A stretch of 64,000 bases of DNA, taken from Medicago truncatula. Lineage: Eukaryota; Streptophyta; Magnoliopsida; Fabales; Fabaceae. Below are positions 22,681-35,459 of this stretch, piece by piece. Made by a program: the position numbers and the translations under genes. The stretch is from the NCBI RefSeq assembly GCF_003473485.1, contig NC_053048.1, positions 12,833,501 to 12,897,500 on the forward strand, read 5' to 3'. Each line of letters begins with the position of its first letter. Position 1 is the stretch's first letter. Under the pieces are notes generated by a model. It searched no databases and was not told the origin of the DNA. It saw only the letters and a list, made by a program, of their open reading frames with translations.

Positions 22681-23082
22681 AATCTACTAGAAATAGGGTA
22701 AAACTTGTTATCAAGGGTCACATGTACATTAGTCCACAATGGGCAGATCAACCCATTTGACCACTGTAAAAGTTGTAGTAGATAAGTTAAATTTGAAGAT
22801 GAGAGAATCATCAAACTTGGTCTTATTTTGATCCAGAATTTCGGTGAAGCCATTTCATATTATCATTAACTTCAAAATAAGCGCAGCAAAACTTTAATTC
22901 CAACAAGCATGAAAAAAATTGTTCATACAAGACAATTTCAAAAGACCTAAAGTTACATGATCTATATGGAGTTCACTTCTACCACATCCCCTCTTCATGC
23001 ATTTTATATAACATTAGTAGCTTACAACTCAGTTATTCATCTCCTCCATACTTACAAGTGATTATCAAAGCATCTTCATAAA

Positions 23083-25215
23083 GTGCATATGCCTACCATA
23101 TCCAAAAATACAATCACTGGTTTCATCAAACCTGAGGAATCAAAGAGCCGTGAGGAATATTTTGAACGTTCCTCTTTGTTTCTTCTGCTATTGGGTGCTA
23201 AAGATAAGGCTGATAATATTAATGAAATTGAAACGGCATGTCAACCAAGTGTATGGGGTTGGGAGTCACTCAAACAGTTCTTAATAAAGGTCATCAGAAA
23301 AGTGAAAAAAATCCCACTACTAGAGAATTATTGGCCATTATTCAAAACCTATCATCTGACCTTGATCAATTGAAAAAGGAAAGGGGAAAAGATATCTCAA
23401 GAAGTCAACATGATATGCATATCATAGTGACAAAGATAGTACTAACATTAATGTTTTGAAGAATATTCCCGAGGTATTTAATTAATTACTTGTATATATT
23501 TCATTTAGTAATTTGCTAATTATATTTGTTAATAGCTTTATGTTGACTATTGGTTTAGGGTATATCACCTTGTTCATTGTACTTGATGTCTCCTACTTAT
23601 CGCATAGTCGTTAAGGGAATGGTACACAACATCTTGGGAGATAAACTTCACCATAAGCCACTCCCTGATGGCTATTTAAAAGTATCAATTGATGTTGCTT
23701 TAGATCAGGATGCAGAGTTGCTCATACCTGATGATGTTGCTGATATAAGGTTGGTTAGAGATGCAATAGGAACATATGTGGCATGGCAAAGAAACCTCAT
23801 TTCCCTTAATCTTGAGGTAAAATAAATTTCTCTGTTCGATGATGTTACTTCTATATCATGAATTATTGTGCAATTCGGATTGCAATTTATTTCTCTGTGT
23901 GTTGCTATTATAGGTGTAGTGCTATCTACTTGAAAGAAACTTATTTCTCCTAGCAGGTTTCAAAAAGAATTTTAGTTAGTAACTAGCTAGCTAGTCTCAT
24001 TTATAGCATGTACTTATAAGTATAGGATTGATCTTTCAAGAGAAGCAATAGTTTGTGATTCTTTGAAATGAGGGCAGAATGTACTTCTAAGAAGTTGTGA
24101 TATACTATGTCTAATCAAAGATAGCCTTTATTTCTCCACTCTTGTTTAAAAAATAAATTGATCACTGACTGAATCAATTTCACATAGATTTCTGCAACAT
24201 ATAAAGGCAATGGTAATGATGGGATTAGGAGGGGTGACGAGTCGGTCACTTCAAAAAAACAGGTATATTGATATACACAAAAAATGTTCATTTTGTTGTT
24301 CAATCATTTGTTAATCATTAACTAAATTAACTATACAATTGATATTTTAGATTCAAACACAAAAATTGCATGAAGGCACTAAAATCATCAAGGATAAACC
24401 AAGAAATATGTCTCATGCACAAAAGTTGAAAGAAGTCAATAATAAGGGTAGACATAGCAATATTCCAATCACAAAACAAAGACAAGATATTGCAAAAACC
24501 AAACATCAAAAACCTAACTCTACAAAGTGTCGTCCATCATGGGTGTTAGCTCTTAAATCATTGGTGGAAGTGCAAATGGAAAACTCAGATACGCGTCAGA
24601 TAACTATGGAGGAAGGTATTTTTGGTGAAGAACAGTATAATGAAGAAATTACCAAAGAACAAATGTATGAGTTTTTCAACAATACAGAAATAGGTGTCTC
24701 TGTTGTCTGCGTATATATCAGGTACTCCGAATAACTTTAAATTAATCGAACAAATTATTTTATTTGTATAACATTTAATATATAGTATCTAATATTACAT
24801 TTTTATTCTAGGTACTTGTATGAGAAGTTTGTGCGCGACACTGATGTCCCAAGGAAATTCTCCTTCTTATCCCCCCATCGAATATCCTTGGTGTTAATTG
24901 AAGCAGAACAAGAATTTGTCAAAGCATACATGGTTAAGGAATTCTTGAAATATAAAGATGAGCACAAGTTATTTATTCTACCATTTTATATACATAAGCC
25001 TATGTAAGATTTTCTTTGAAACTTTGTTTTTGAATATTTTTTCCTCACTTTTTACCATCGTTTATAGAAGATTTTCTAATTAACTTTGACATCTGTGTAG
25101 TGGACATTGGGTGTTATTTGTCATCAATCCCATATCGGAAATCATATATTATATAGATCCATTACTCAATGACTATATGAATTACCCAAAAATGAAGAGT
25201 ATGTTTGACACGTAA

Positions 25216-25291
<76 letters not shown>

Positions 25292-25829
25292 GGTCAGTTG
25301 TTGTATATGAAAACTATATATATGGTCAGTTGTATGTAATCAAAGTTTACATTTATATTTTGTAGAGTTCTAAAGGTATTTCGCGCTGCAAGGAACGCTC
25401 AAGTATCAAAGAATAAATTTAACAACATACAATGGGTCCGAGTACAGGTTTGATAATATAACATATATCAACCTTAAACAATTAGTGTATGAATATAATA
25501 TAAATAATTTTATTTATACAAACTTATTTTATTTTTTGTAGTGTCCTCGCCAAGAAAATGGTATAGATTGCGGGTACTTTGTGATGAGGTTTATGAAAGA
25601 GATTCTCATTTCGAAACTAAATGAGATTCCAAAGCTGGTATATGTTATTTTTTATATTAAAGTATAATATTTGTATATATTATTTAAGTTTATTAAGTAA
25701 CATGATTATTTTTTGTTATAATATATGCAGTACATTGAGGATTTCAAGTGTGCGACATACTCAAATGATAAACTAAGAGAAATCCAAGAAGAATGGTGTC
25801 AGTTCATGATGAGCCTTTTGTTTATATGA
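23083..25829 (+). CDS. CACTA-associated multi-exon gene: DUF8039-like region plus Ulp1 (C48) cysteine protease
   Basis: The N-terminal exon at about 23,083 has PEESKSREEYFERSS and GAKDKADNINEIE. The exon at 23,577-23,819 resembles the DUF8039 domain seen in CACTA proteins (LPDGYLKVSIDVALDQDAEL, AWQRNLI). Further exons are 24,351-24,721, 24,812-25,003, 25,101-25,211, 25,366-25,447, 25,542-25,637 and 25,731-25,829, all with GT-AG borders and compatible phases. They assemble a Ulp1 protease domain with its triad: His in GHWVLFVI, Asp in YYIDPL, and Gln/Cys in QENGIDCGYFVMRF. Ulp1 proteases cleave SUMO; in transposons their role is unknown. The later exons are open, but the 5' part has a frame break near 23,250, where the copies at 44 kb retain extra sequence (basic KRRRRKYKANKK). 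The 5' exons are therefore uncertain. Confidence 0.68.
25217..25288. repeat. (TA)n microsatellite in an intron
   Basis: About 36 TA units follow the donor site of the GHW/IDP exon. A second run lies at about 26,270-26,310, followed by a poly-A run (about 26,330-26,350). Confidence 0.95.
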
Positions 25830-26262
25830 TATTTTTATGATAAGGGTGAGTTTCATGTTTCAAAATATATTTGCTAGAAGTGGTAGTGTTTTTAATTTAT
25901 TATCTTGCTTTAATTTGTACTATATGATCAGTAGTACTTTGAATTTGTCTCTAATATAGTTGCTTATTGCTTAATGGGGTTTTCTGCCATATGCAGGTGG
26001 TGGAGAATGAACAAAATTTGGAAATTTTGCCTACTTTTTGTGAATATAAATTTTGAGACGACCAAGAAGATAGATGAAGACATGCTACCATAGAAGATTT
26101 TGATCTTATATTAACTAATTAATTAGTTGTAACTTTCAGATATCCATGTTACCATATTAGTGGCTATACATTTCTGACATTTATGCTATATATACATACA
26201 TTTTTTATGATATCTTTAAGTTTTATTTGATAAATAATAGTCTCAATTTTAATGTGCAAAAA

Positions 26263-26314
<52 letters not shown>

Positions 26315-26374
26315 TTATCTTATTGTAAAAAAAAAAAAAAAAAAAAAAAATTCTGAAAAAAATATTTAATGCTT

Positions 26375-26841
26375 TTCCTAGCGCTTTTTTCATGTGTAAA
26401 GCGCTATATAAACATAGTGTTACATAGCGTTTTTTTATTAAAACGCTATTTTTTACTAATGAAAACGTTATTCCAAACGCCTTTTAGACGGCGTTTATTA
26501 TTAAAAGCGCTATCTAAAGATTATCTTTGCTGGCTCTTTTTGACAAAAAGCGCTATCTAAACCTGGTGTTACATAGCGTTTTCAAACATAAACGCTATTT
26601 TTTGAAGTGAATGCGTTATTTTAAATGCCTTTTAGATGGCGTTTAATATTAAAAGAGCTATCTAAGGTTAAACTTTACTAGCGCTTTTTAACAAAAGCAC
26701 TATTTAAACACTACTTTAGATAGCGCTTTATACAAGAAAAAAGCGCTATATTACCTTTACCAGCGCCATTTACAGTAGCGCTTTGAAAGCGCTAGCTAAA
26801 GCCAAAAAAAAGCGCTATATAAGCCCATTTTTGTAGTAGTG
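26375..26841. repeat. CACTA subterminal array of AGCGCT motifs
   Basis: Ten exact AGCGCT palindromes, mostly as AAAGCGCTAT or its complement, plus several AGCGTT/AACGCT variants, fill the last ~465 bp before the terminus. In En/Spm elements such arrays bind the TNPA-type protein; that role is inferred here. Confidence 0.85.
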
Positions 26842-27498
26842 TTATCTGTCCAGTAAACTGCACCCTATATCTACTGACTCCTTGTGCAGTCCTATATGTC
26901 TCGTGATTTGTTATAGAAGACTATATATATATATATATATCGGGAAAAGACTGAGAGTACAAGAAAAAGAATACAAGGAATACTCGAATCTGAAAAGAAG
27001 CGAACTAAAAACCACTACAAAAAGAAACAAACACGCTGGAACCAAATCACCCCCAAAATTCAACCAACCCAAACACCACCGATTAACCGAAAAAAAGCCG
27101 AAACCGCTCAAAGCTAGCGACACCAGAGGCACCCCTCCACCGATGAGAGCCACAAGGGAGGAGCAAACCGCTAGGACTACACATATATGTCTCATGATTA
27201 TTTACTTCAGTTTTCTTTTTCAAAAATTTATATTAGTTTCTCATCTATAGCATTCTTTTCAAAACTTTTACCAAATTTTAATCCTACATCTGAAGCACAT
27301 CACTACATCAGCAAAAGTGACTGCAAAGAAGTTCTAGTTTTTGTTGGTGATACAGAGCTGTCTTATTTGTGTTTAAAATTTAAATATTGCATATATTTTT
27401 CAGGTACAAGGGGATTGGCAAGGTATAAAGTCTTTACAAATAAAAACAGGAAAGCAATTACTGGATCAAATTTAATGACATTAAAATTCTAATTCAAA
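26842..27498. repeat. Segment repeated inverted at about 42,136-42,785
   Basis: It matches the complement of 42,136-42,785 almost base for base. Both contain a ~270-bp insert (26,909-27,183 here; 42,443-42,711 there) flanked by a 16-bp duplication TATATGTCTCRTGATT (26,893-26,908 and 27,184-27,199). The insert holds a long frame without a known domain and a (TA)n end; it may be a short non-LTR element. The sequence to its right contains an open stretch (TSEAHHYISKSDCKEVLVFVGD) that I do not recognise. Confidence 0.75.
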
Positions 27499-29549
27499 GC
27501 TAACAAACAATATTAGATAAAATATCACAACACTCCCGCACCTGCTCCTCCTCCCAAACTAACAAACGACGACGCCGCTGCCAAGCTACACCCTCAACCC
27601 CCCGCACCAAGCGTGAACGAGGCTGTGAATCGAGTTGGAGAGAGTTTGGATTTTTCACCACCTCGTTCACGCCGACGACGCTCTTCTAAAAACTCTTAAA
27701 TTTTTCAAAGATTTTTTTATACAAGTTTAGAACATTACTAAAGGTTCGTTTACTAAAATTTAAAATTTTTTAACATGAAATAAATTAAATATGAATTTTT
27801 TTAAAAGACGAAAGTTCAAAATAAAAGTAACAAAAATCTGGACGCAGGAATAAAATTTTGAGATAATTTTTTGCAGATAAACTTTTCGTGATGTTCTTAA
27901 TACTTGTGCTAAAAATTGTTCAAAATCTTAAAAGTTTAAGCATAATTAAACAAATTTAGATTTAGTAGGGACTAAAATTGAGTGCACAATTGTTTTATAT
28001 GGACTAAAAATACTATTATAATTAAGTAAGGACTAAACTTAAAAGGTCCCAAATTTATAGGGACCAAAAACATATGATGTCATTTACCACATGGCAGGCA
28101 TGTGACTTGAAATGTCCACGTGGCATGTCTGAGTCAGCATTTTGTTAGCCTAGTCAGCACAGTTTGACGGCAAGGACCAAACTTACAAACGGAAAAAAAC
28201 ATTGAGGATGAAAAATTTAATAAAATTTAAATAGGGACCAATGTTGAAAGCTCGCTTATTTATAGGGACTTAAAGATAATTAACCCTTAAAAGAATTATT
28301 AAAAATATTAATGACATCAAGTTGCCCCCCAATTAGCTTAACTTGAATCTGTCCTTGGGTCTTTTGATGATCGTTATTATAATTGATTGATGCATCACAG
28401 AGATATACTAAGAAAGCCCTTAAAGTGAAATATAGTTCTATTTTCAAGCACTATCTTGATCATGTTTAAATCACACACTCAATTGGAGCCTTGAATCTTA
28501 AACATATATCATAATCTATATGTTTCAATGAATGACATTTCGTCGTATCAGTTACATATCATATATAATACTCTTAAAGAAGTTAAAGGAATTAAACTCC
28601 ACAAGAAAATTTGATAATAAAAAAACTCCACAAGAAAATAAAATAATACATTCATATCAAGATAGGTTTAGACAACAAAGCACATAAACAAAATTAACCC
28701 AACAAACTGTTTCAACCATAGACACTAGATTAAACTACTTGAACACATGCCTGTTTTTAGCTTTTCATAGATATCATTGAGAACTCTCATCTTGTGAGAT
28801 AGCTTTTAATAGTGAGATATAATACAATTTAACGTAGTATTTGAGCCGAGTTAAAAGCGGAAATGTCGGAATTGGATCCATGATGACCCACACCAGTTTG
28901 AACATAGTAGATAGCAAATAAAATGTGGCTACAATCAAGAATGTGCAGTGAATTGATTAGACTGAACACGGTATATTGAAGATATTTTATTTATTTTTTA
29001 TGAAACTAAAATGGATTATATTACTGAAAGCCTGGAGATTTTAGCATAAAGAGTGTCAAAACTCCAATTGATAGAGTCAAAATACAAGAAATAACAAAGA
29101 GTTGGAGCCAAAACAAGCTCAAAAAAATAAGAATGTTGCCCTGTTACAAAAATATTCTCAAGCAAGGTAAATGATTCAACCATCATGAATGGTAGAAGAA
29201 AACAAAACTAGGACGATTTGCCTTCGGCCACAAGTAAGATTGAAGCTTGACTTTATCTAGCAATTGTTTAAAAGAAGCCTCTTTTTGGTGAAAGATCCGT
29301 TGGTGAGACACTAATTTTCATGTTGTGCAATGTTTTTGCACTCTTCAAAATGTACTCTACAAACTTTAGCTCACACTTCATGCCTTTAAAAGCTATAAGC
29401 GAGCATGTTTTAAGCTGAGTTGAAAGACATTATGGAACAATTTCATTCTCATAACTAGAATCCTATCAAACAACTAACAATTTTTTTAGAAAAAGTAATC
29501 AAAATGATGGAAGTATAATTAAAAAAAATTATCGGCATTTAACATATCA
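27499..29549. other. No gene seen; likely TE terminal fragment at about 27,940-28,285
   Basis: A CpG-richer patch (27,540-27,690) contains the inverted words cgtgaacgagg / cctcgttcacg. From about 27,940 to 28,285 the 'gggacyaaa' words and the end TTAATTATCTTTAAGTCCC (minus strand) look like one long terminal repeat of a MULE-like element; its partner is not visible. The rest is AT-rich. Confidence 0.45.
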
Positions 29550-29559
29550 ACAAATGGTA

Positions 29560-30021
29560 AGATTCTGAAGGTTAGGACAATTTTGGAGCACTGCCAACCA
29601 ATTCCACTTCCCAATTGAAATACAATCTCCATGTGAGTCAAATTAGGAAAGATGGGAACCTGGTAGTCATATGCGCGCCTCTACATGTGTTGCAAAAGCA
29701 AACATTAGAAATCAACCAAATTTTTGTACCAAAAAATAACCCAATTTGTTTTTTACATTATGAGCCATTGGGATTCATACCAGTTTTGTGGATAGAAACT
29801 TTGCATTACGAACCCAAGCAAACGGCAAAGTGTCTGAAAGTGGCGAAGTCTTCAAAGTCAAAGTTATCGAAGTCGAGAGTGAGAACTGAGAGCCACAACG
29901 GATTTCCATCTTTTGGAGAGGATGCTTGTTTGGTGGAGAGAAATGAAAGGATGTGACAGATAACGGAGTCGGGAAGGGCGCTGATTCTGTCTAATGTTAG
30001 AATTGAACGCTGGGAAGCCAT
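29560..30021 (-). pseudogene. F-box/FBD gene relic
   Basis: The minus frame begins at 30,021 with the family's usual start (SILTLDRISALPDSVICHILSFLSTKQA). Next comes a deletion in the F-box (no TILSKRWK segment), then DFDNFDFEDFATFRHF and a stop. Further down (about 29,640-29,560) a frame encodes a damaged exon-2-like piece (LTHMEIVFQL). The C-terminal FBD is absent. It is the only cluster member on this strand and is non-functional. Confidence 0.85.
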
Positions 30022-31021
30022 CTTAGGTGATGATAATGAGGAGAAGAATGTTGATATATGAGGAAGGAGATCAAAATGGAAGAAATGGACTGAAGCATTG
30101 TAGAAATAAAAGCTTATGGGGAAGGATATACTATATATAGTAACAAGATTTCAATGGAATTTTTTTCCGTTTGCTATTGGGTTGGGGTTGGTTGTATTGA
30201 ATTCATTTTTCTGTTTCCTATTGGGTTGGGACTTAGGGTTCGTTGTCTTGTATCGTTGAATTGATTTTTCTTGGTAGCCTTTAATGGGGATTTTTTTTTT
30301 TAAGAATTTTGTAATCTCTAAGGCTTTGATCGAAAGTTTGGAAGGGAAAATTGAGAAGTCTTTCACTTTTTTTTTTAAAGTATTTTTTTCTTTTCAGAGA
30401 GTGATAAATTAAAGTTTATGGTTAACATATTTTTAATTTTAAGAATATTATAACAATATATATTAAATTTGAAGAATTCATATAAAACCTCTCAAACCTT
30501 CCAAAACTCTACTCCAATGCAAATTTTTAGTTCCCCAAATAAGAAGAGTTTTTTATTTTGAAGAAAAACAAGCATCATAAAGCTCTTCCTTCCAATGTCA
30601 TCTATTTCTTCAACTTACTCCTTCCTTATTTTCCAAACCCTTCCCTCCATTCCCACTCCAAACTTGCAAACAAAGCCTAATGTTTTCGTTTCTGTTGATT
30701 TTTTATTATTATTTCCCCATTTTTTTTATAAGGGTTTGTTTAAGATGTGCAATATTATACATATTAAGGTAACTAAAATAGTTATTTTTTATTGAAAAAT
30801 ATCAATTATTTATTAAAAACTTGTATATTTAATATAAAATACACAAGTTTAAGACAAACTTACCATTTTAAATTTCTTAACATGTGCAAATTTGTAAAGC
30901 ATACTAGTGTTTGGCAGATAATTAGATTTTTTTTTTTGTCAAAGATAATTAAAGGTTTTAATAGTGTCAATTTATTTGAAATGTCTTACAACCTATTTGA
31001 TGTCATTATACTTTGAATTAT
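30022..31021. other. Upstream of the F-box relic; no gene
   Basis: It is AT-rich. It contains a small repeat at 30,755-30,890 that has a relative at 56,817-56,951. Confidence 0.55.
30755..30890. mobile_element. Small MITE-like repeat, copy 1
   Basis: Its ends are inverted (TTATACATATTAAG on the left, complement TTTGCACATGTTAAG on the right). It is about 85% similar by eye to 56,817-56,951, including 'agacaaacttaccatttt'. Confidence 0.6.
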
Positions 31022-31077
31022 GCTCTTCTCCCAACAAAAAACGTTATCGCCCAATTGAAATGACAAACATACCCCTG

Positions 31078-31140
31078 TGTGAGTTAACTCACGCACGTTA
31101 TAGGACTCTGCGTGACTTAAGTCACGCTACGTGATTTAAG
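31078..31140. repeat. GTTAAC/GACTTAAGTC palindrome cluster, left end
   Basis: GTGAGTTAACTCAC, then GTGACTTAAGTCAC and GTGATTTAAGT, lie within about 60 bp. A matching cluster is at 35,710-35,845. Confidence 0.85.
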
Positions 31141-31751
31141 TGTTATATGACAACAACAAAAACATAACCATTCATATTTCCAACTTCCCAAATACGATTT
31201 TTATCTCCTTTTTTTTTTTTTTTTTTCGAATTTCACAAAACTCAAGCAAATCATCATCAAATCACGCAATTGAACAAGTAAGTGTTGCTTATTCTACTTC
31301 ATTGTTTTTTTTGCTGTTGAAATTTTTGATTTTTTGAAGAAATTTGACATTGTTAGGTTTTTAGAAATTTGGCTTGCATGTTAGTTTTATGGATTGTTAG
31401 TGATGAATTAAGTTATAAATTGTAGTTTAGATGTTATTTAGAGTAATATGTGGTAGTTTATGATTTAGAAATTGTTAGATTTCTTAGTTGTTTGAAAATT
31501 GCACTCTATGTGTTTGTTAAAATGTCTCAATGATTTTTGTTTTTTGTTTTTTGGATTGCTAATGATGAAATTAGTTAGAATATGATTTATTAATGTTAGT
31601 TATAGTATGTTTGACTGCAATGTGGTAGTTTACGGATTGAAATGACACTGCCGAAATATAAGTGTCGTTGTTGAATTGTTAGAAATGTTGTTGATTTGTT
31701 CGTATGAAAATGTCTCGTTGAGTTTTTGCTTTTTGAAATGTTGTGCTGATA

Positions 31752-34094
31752 TGTCTCGGAGGAATATGTCTCAGAGGCCGCCTGAGGTGACGAGTGACAA
31801 AATTAAGTTAGGGAGAGTGCAATCCTCTACTAGTAGTGTACGTAGGGAAAAGGATGCGCTACGCCCTCCTTTGGCTGGTCGACGGAGAGGGGGCACGAGA
31901 CTCGATAATGATGATGATGCGCAGGGATCAACGTCATAAACGGGTCCACCCCAGACGGTGGACCTGATGTAGTATTAGCAGCATTATGAGGAGTATCAGC
32001 AGGCGCAAAATCAGGCTTATTATGAGGAGCTTCACCAGTATCATTTTGATGCGTATCAGCAACATCAGTATGAGGATCATCAATATCAGTCTGATATTGA
32101 GCAAGAGCAGCCTGATATTGAGCAGCCTCAGCAGCAGGAGGATGGGGGTCATGCTCAGGGGGTGCCCGTTGTGGAGTACGAGGCCGGACCAAACGGCTAT
32201 GGAGGGGGGCGTTTTGTGTCCACGCTTTTACCTCACTTCAGTAGACACGTGGCATCCAAGATATGGGTCGATGTCAATGTAAGTATATTTAATGTTTATT
32301 TTACTTATTTTAATGTTTATTTAGCTTATATGAATTATTATTTTACTTATTTTATGTTAGAATTAAAATTTATGTTAGAATATATTTAATGTTTAATTAT
32401 CTTATATGAATGACTATTTTACTTATTTTATGTTAGAATTAAAATTGATGTTAGAATATATTTAATGTTTATATTAAACTTATTATTTATTTAACGGTGT
32501 TGTTTGTTGTTTTTTATTTTTGTATTTCAGTTTTAAAAAAAGCATACGGTGAAAGGTGTCTTGCACGGGAAGAAGCTGAGCCTTAATAACTTGACAATGC
32601 CTCAGTCGAGAATACAAAACCAATTGTTTTAGGACGAAATGAATGGTTTCAGTCTTACCCCCCTCCTGAATAGTGGGTACGATAACAGCTCTCACATGTT
32701 TGTTTGTGCCTTGTTAGAGAGATAGCATGAGGAGACCAGCAACTTCCATCTACATGTTGGGGAGATGACCATCACTTGGAGGCTCCTTCATGATATAGAG
32801 TTAACTCGTGAGGAGGGAGTACAGATGATGCAAGAGGACCTACATTTTACAGCGGAGGTTGCTTCTAAGGAGGTGGGAAGACAAGGTGGTGCTTATGTCA
32901 GTTTTGGTAAACTTAAGAGGCGCTACGAGGAGCTCTTGCATAGGTGTAATCAGCTGATTGAGCCTGACACAGAGGAGGAGCATGCAGAGCAGGATGAAGT
33001 TAGGATGGCCTGCATTAAGGCGTTTTTGTTGCTCTTGCTTGGTTGGACCATTTTTGTCGGCAAGAACAACAGAAGCGTTAATCTGTTGTGGCTGCTTGCA
33101 CTGCAAGATATGGACGAGTTGGACAACTGGGCATGGGGCGCGATGATAATTGCTTTCCTATATATGCAACTATCTCTTACTTCCGACTGATTTGTGGCCT
33201 CTTGTGGTGGTTAAATGACCTTGCTTGTGGTAATAATTGTTTTTCTTATTTTTCACTTATTGGATCGTAAATGTATAGTTGTTTGTATAATACTTGTGTT
33301 GATATGTTGTTTCTTTGTGTTTGCAGGGATGGGTTTTTGCGCACTTCAGGAACCTCATTATGAGGAATTGTAATGATGAGTACGACCCTGCTCTTGCCCC
33401 GCTTGTGGATCAATCGAAACCTCCCAGGGGATTTTCTGATCCTAGACACTACAGAGATGTCATTGATTCATTGGAGCATTCTCATGTCATCTGAAGGTCG
33501 TACGAGTGATGACGACACATGACGCCCTTTTAGGACATATGGTGGTACTCTAGATGGATCATGGCCGGCAAAGACAGGATGGTTCGTCACTTGCCAGAGT
33601 GGGTTCTTATGCAGTACAGGTATGCCCAGACTGTTCCCAGGCCTCCTACAGACATTGGGACTGTTGCGCCAGAGGCGGTGGCTATGGCCTTCATGGAGTT
33701 TTCTCTACATGTCCTCAGCCAACAACAGAGGGGTGATGGTTCTAGATAGAGAGTCGTTGAGCCATTATAGGGGGTACATGAGTTGGTTCTATAGAGTATC
33801 ACATCCTATTGTGAACCCCCTGCTGTCGTTCCTAACTACACAGCTGATGCCCATCCTCGTCTTTTCCCTCCCTATGAGGAGGTTATTGTTGAGCAACAGT
33901 GGGTCAAACATCCTCCCGACCCATACCAGATCATCAACAACATCGGAGTCAGAGTGGAAAGTGCAATGGGGCATCCTGATGTGTTTGTTAATCCAGATGA
34001 GGTTCTTCGCTTGATGCAAGGCATACATACTAAGTGGAGCATGCTGGAGCAAATGCCGGCTCCGCGGAGGAGGGGTAGGAGTCCACGGGAGTAG
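31752..34094 (+). pseudogene. Plant mobile domain (PMD, MAIN-like) protein, broken
   Basis: Exon 1 (about 31,752-32,279) encodes an S/R-rich start, a Q/Y-rich stretch and GGRFVSTLLPHFSRHVASKIW. After an intron (32,280-32,530), exon 2 contains the PMD core: WRLLHDIELTREEG, SFGKLKRRYEELL, MACIKAFLLLLLGWTIFVGKN, LDNWAWGAMIIAFLYMQLS. The later parts (from about 33,328) hold GFSDPRHYRD, MVRHLPEWVLMQYRYAQTVPRPP and the C-terminal HPPDPYQIINNIGVRVESAMGHPDVF, ending in a basic RRRGRSPRE tail near 34,094. In-frame stops at 31,937, in exon 2 and after HSHVI, plus frame changes, inactivate it. PMD proteins of the host (MAIN/MAIL) act in genome stability and TE silencing; TE-borne copies are common. Confidence 0.82.
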
Positions 34095-34137
34095 AGTTTT
34101 TGCATTATGACTTTTCTAGTTTTTTTTAGGGTTAATA

Positions 34138-35459
34138 GGCTTTTACCCCCCTGCCATTTGCGGGTCTTTTGGTTTACCCCCCTATGGAAAAAAAACTTGG
34201 AGATCCCCCCTTGCCATTATTAGATTCGTTGGTTTTGGCCCCCAAACACATATGATTGTATAATTTGGCTGATGTGGCGTGCTGATTGTACATTGATTAA
34301 CAAGGTGGCACTCTGACTTGACTTTTTTCTTTCTTTTTCATTTATTTTTTTCCACCTATCTTTTTTTTATTAATTAAGAATTGTTTTAAAATAAAAAATA
34401 ATAAAAACACCATATCTTCAAAATCCAGATCTAAACTCCCATCCTCTCTCTCTCTCTCGCCGTTGTCTCCTCTATAGTTCAACACCACCGCCGACACCAC
34501 AATCATGGCCGTCGTTTCATTCTTCGCTGCCGCCATCTCACTAACCATCGACTCACTCCCTCTCTCTCTCTCTCTCTCTCTCAAAACAGCAACAGCAACT
34601 CATCAGAATTCACTCTTGTTATGTGTTTTTATTTTGAAGAAGATGTGTTTGTGTTTCTGAGTTTGTGTTTGTTTTTCCCTTCATCATTTTCTTTTTCCAA
34701 TTCATCCTCTGATTTGTTTTCAATTTTGGGGGTTGGGTGCTTTTGAATTCAGAAACATGGGTGTAGGAGTTTGCTTTTTGGCTTCTGTTCACAGTTCACA
34801 CAATAAAATCCCCAAATCTAAGAATGAATTTATGATGACATGGTTATTTCATATTTGATTGAACCAAATAATAATGAATGAAATTTGGGGTTTGTTTTGA
34901 TGATGGAATGGATAGAATTTGGGGAAAGGAGCTTCAATGGAAAATGATGAAAATGGAGAGTGCTGAGGAGTTTGTTGATTTATAGAGAGAAGAAGAGATG
35001 GGGACGGGTTGTTGTTGTTATTGTTGTGTAGTTTCTGGAAGAAGAAATTGAGATTTTTAATGATCAAAGTTATGTTGGTGAATGTTGTTGGGAAGAATTG
35101 GGTTTGATGAAAAGAAGAAGAATGTTGCTGGGAAGAAGATGAATGTCGCTGGAGAAGAGAGAAGAAATTGAGATTTTTAATTAAGCATTAAGGTTATTTT
35201 AGGTTTTTTACATTATTTAACAATATTTATTGAAAAAAATTTATTTTTGTGCTAGGTGGAAATTAAAAAAAAAAAAAATCAATATATAAACAAATATCCG
35301 ATCAGCAAGCCACATCATCCCATTTATCCAGTCAGATGGCGCTAGGGGGGTAAACCAAAGAATCTAATAATGGCAAGGGGGAATCTTCAAGTTTTTTTTC
35401 GATAGGGGGGTAAACCAAAAGACCCGTAAATGGCAGGGGGGTAAAAGCCTATTAACCCT
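34138..35459. mobile_element. Long-TIR element nested at the end of the PMD element, 1,322 bp
   Basis: Inverted termini of about 150 bp begin AGGGTTAATAGGCTTTTACC and differ at few positions; C-runs (ACCCCCCT) recur in both arms. It is flanked by poly-T, so the duplication cannot be sized. The inside has only chance frames with (CT)n. Long TIRs without transposase suggest a MULE or foldback type. Confidence 0.75.

Larger units (their letters stand above)
22682..26841 (+). mobile_element. CACTA (En/Spm) element, non-autonomous in this window
   Basis: The right end reads, on the minus strand, CACTACTACAAAAATGGG (26,841 backwards). The left end is CTACTAGAAATAGGG at 22,684 with its first bases mutated. 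The inverted, truncated copy ending near 45,002 keeps CACTAGAAATACGG. It carries the Ulp1-type gene and a subterminal repeat array but no TNP2-like transposase. Flanking 3-bp sequences do not match (right TTA), so the left edge could have been rearranged. Confidence 0.72.

Noticed and set aside
23577..23825. Stand-alone small gene
   Set aside because: Its sequence fits the DUF8039-like exon of the larger CACTA gene and ends at a splice donor-like GTAAAA.
26882..27250. 122-codon frame and its opposite-strand 94-codon frame as genes
   Set aside because: Both strands are open only because of composition; the block is a repeated insert seen again inverted at 42.4 kb with a different frame end.
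31986..32282. Ile/Ser/Met-rich 98-codon frame
   Set aside because: It is a shadow of the repetitive Q/Y-rich exon of the PMD pseudogene in another phase.
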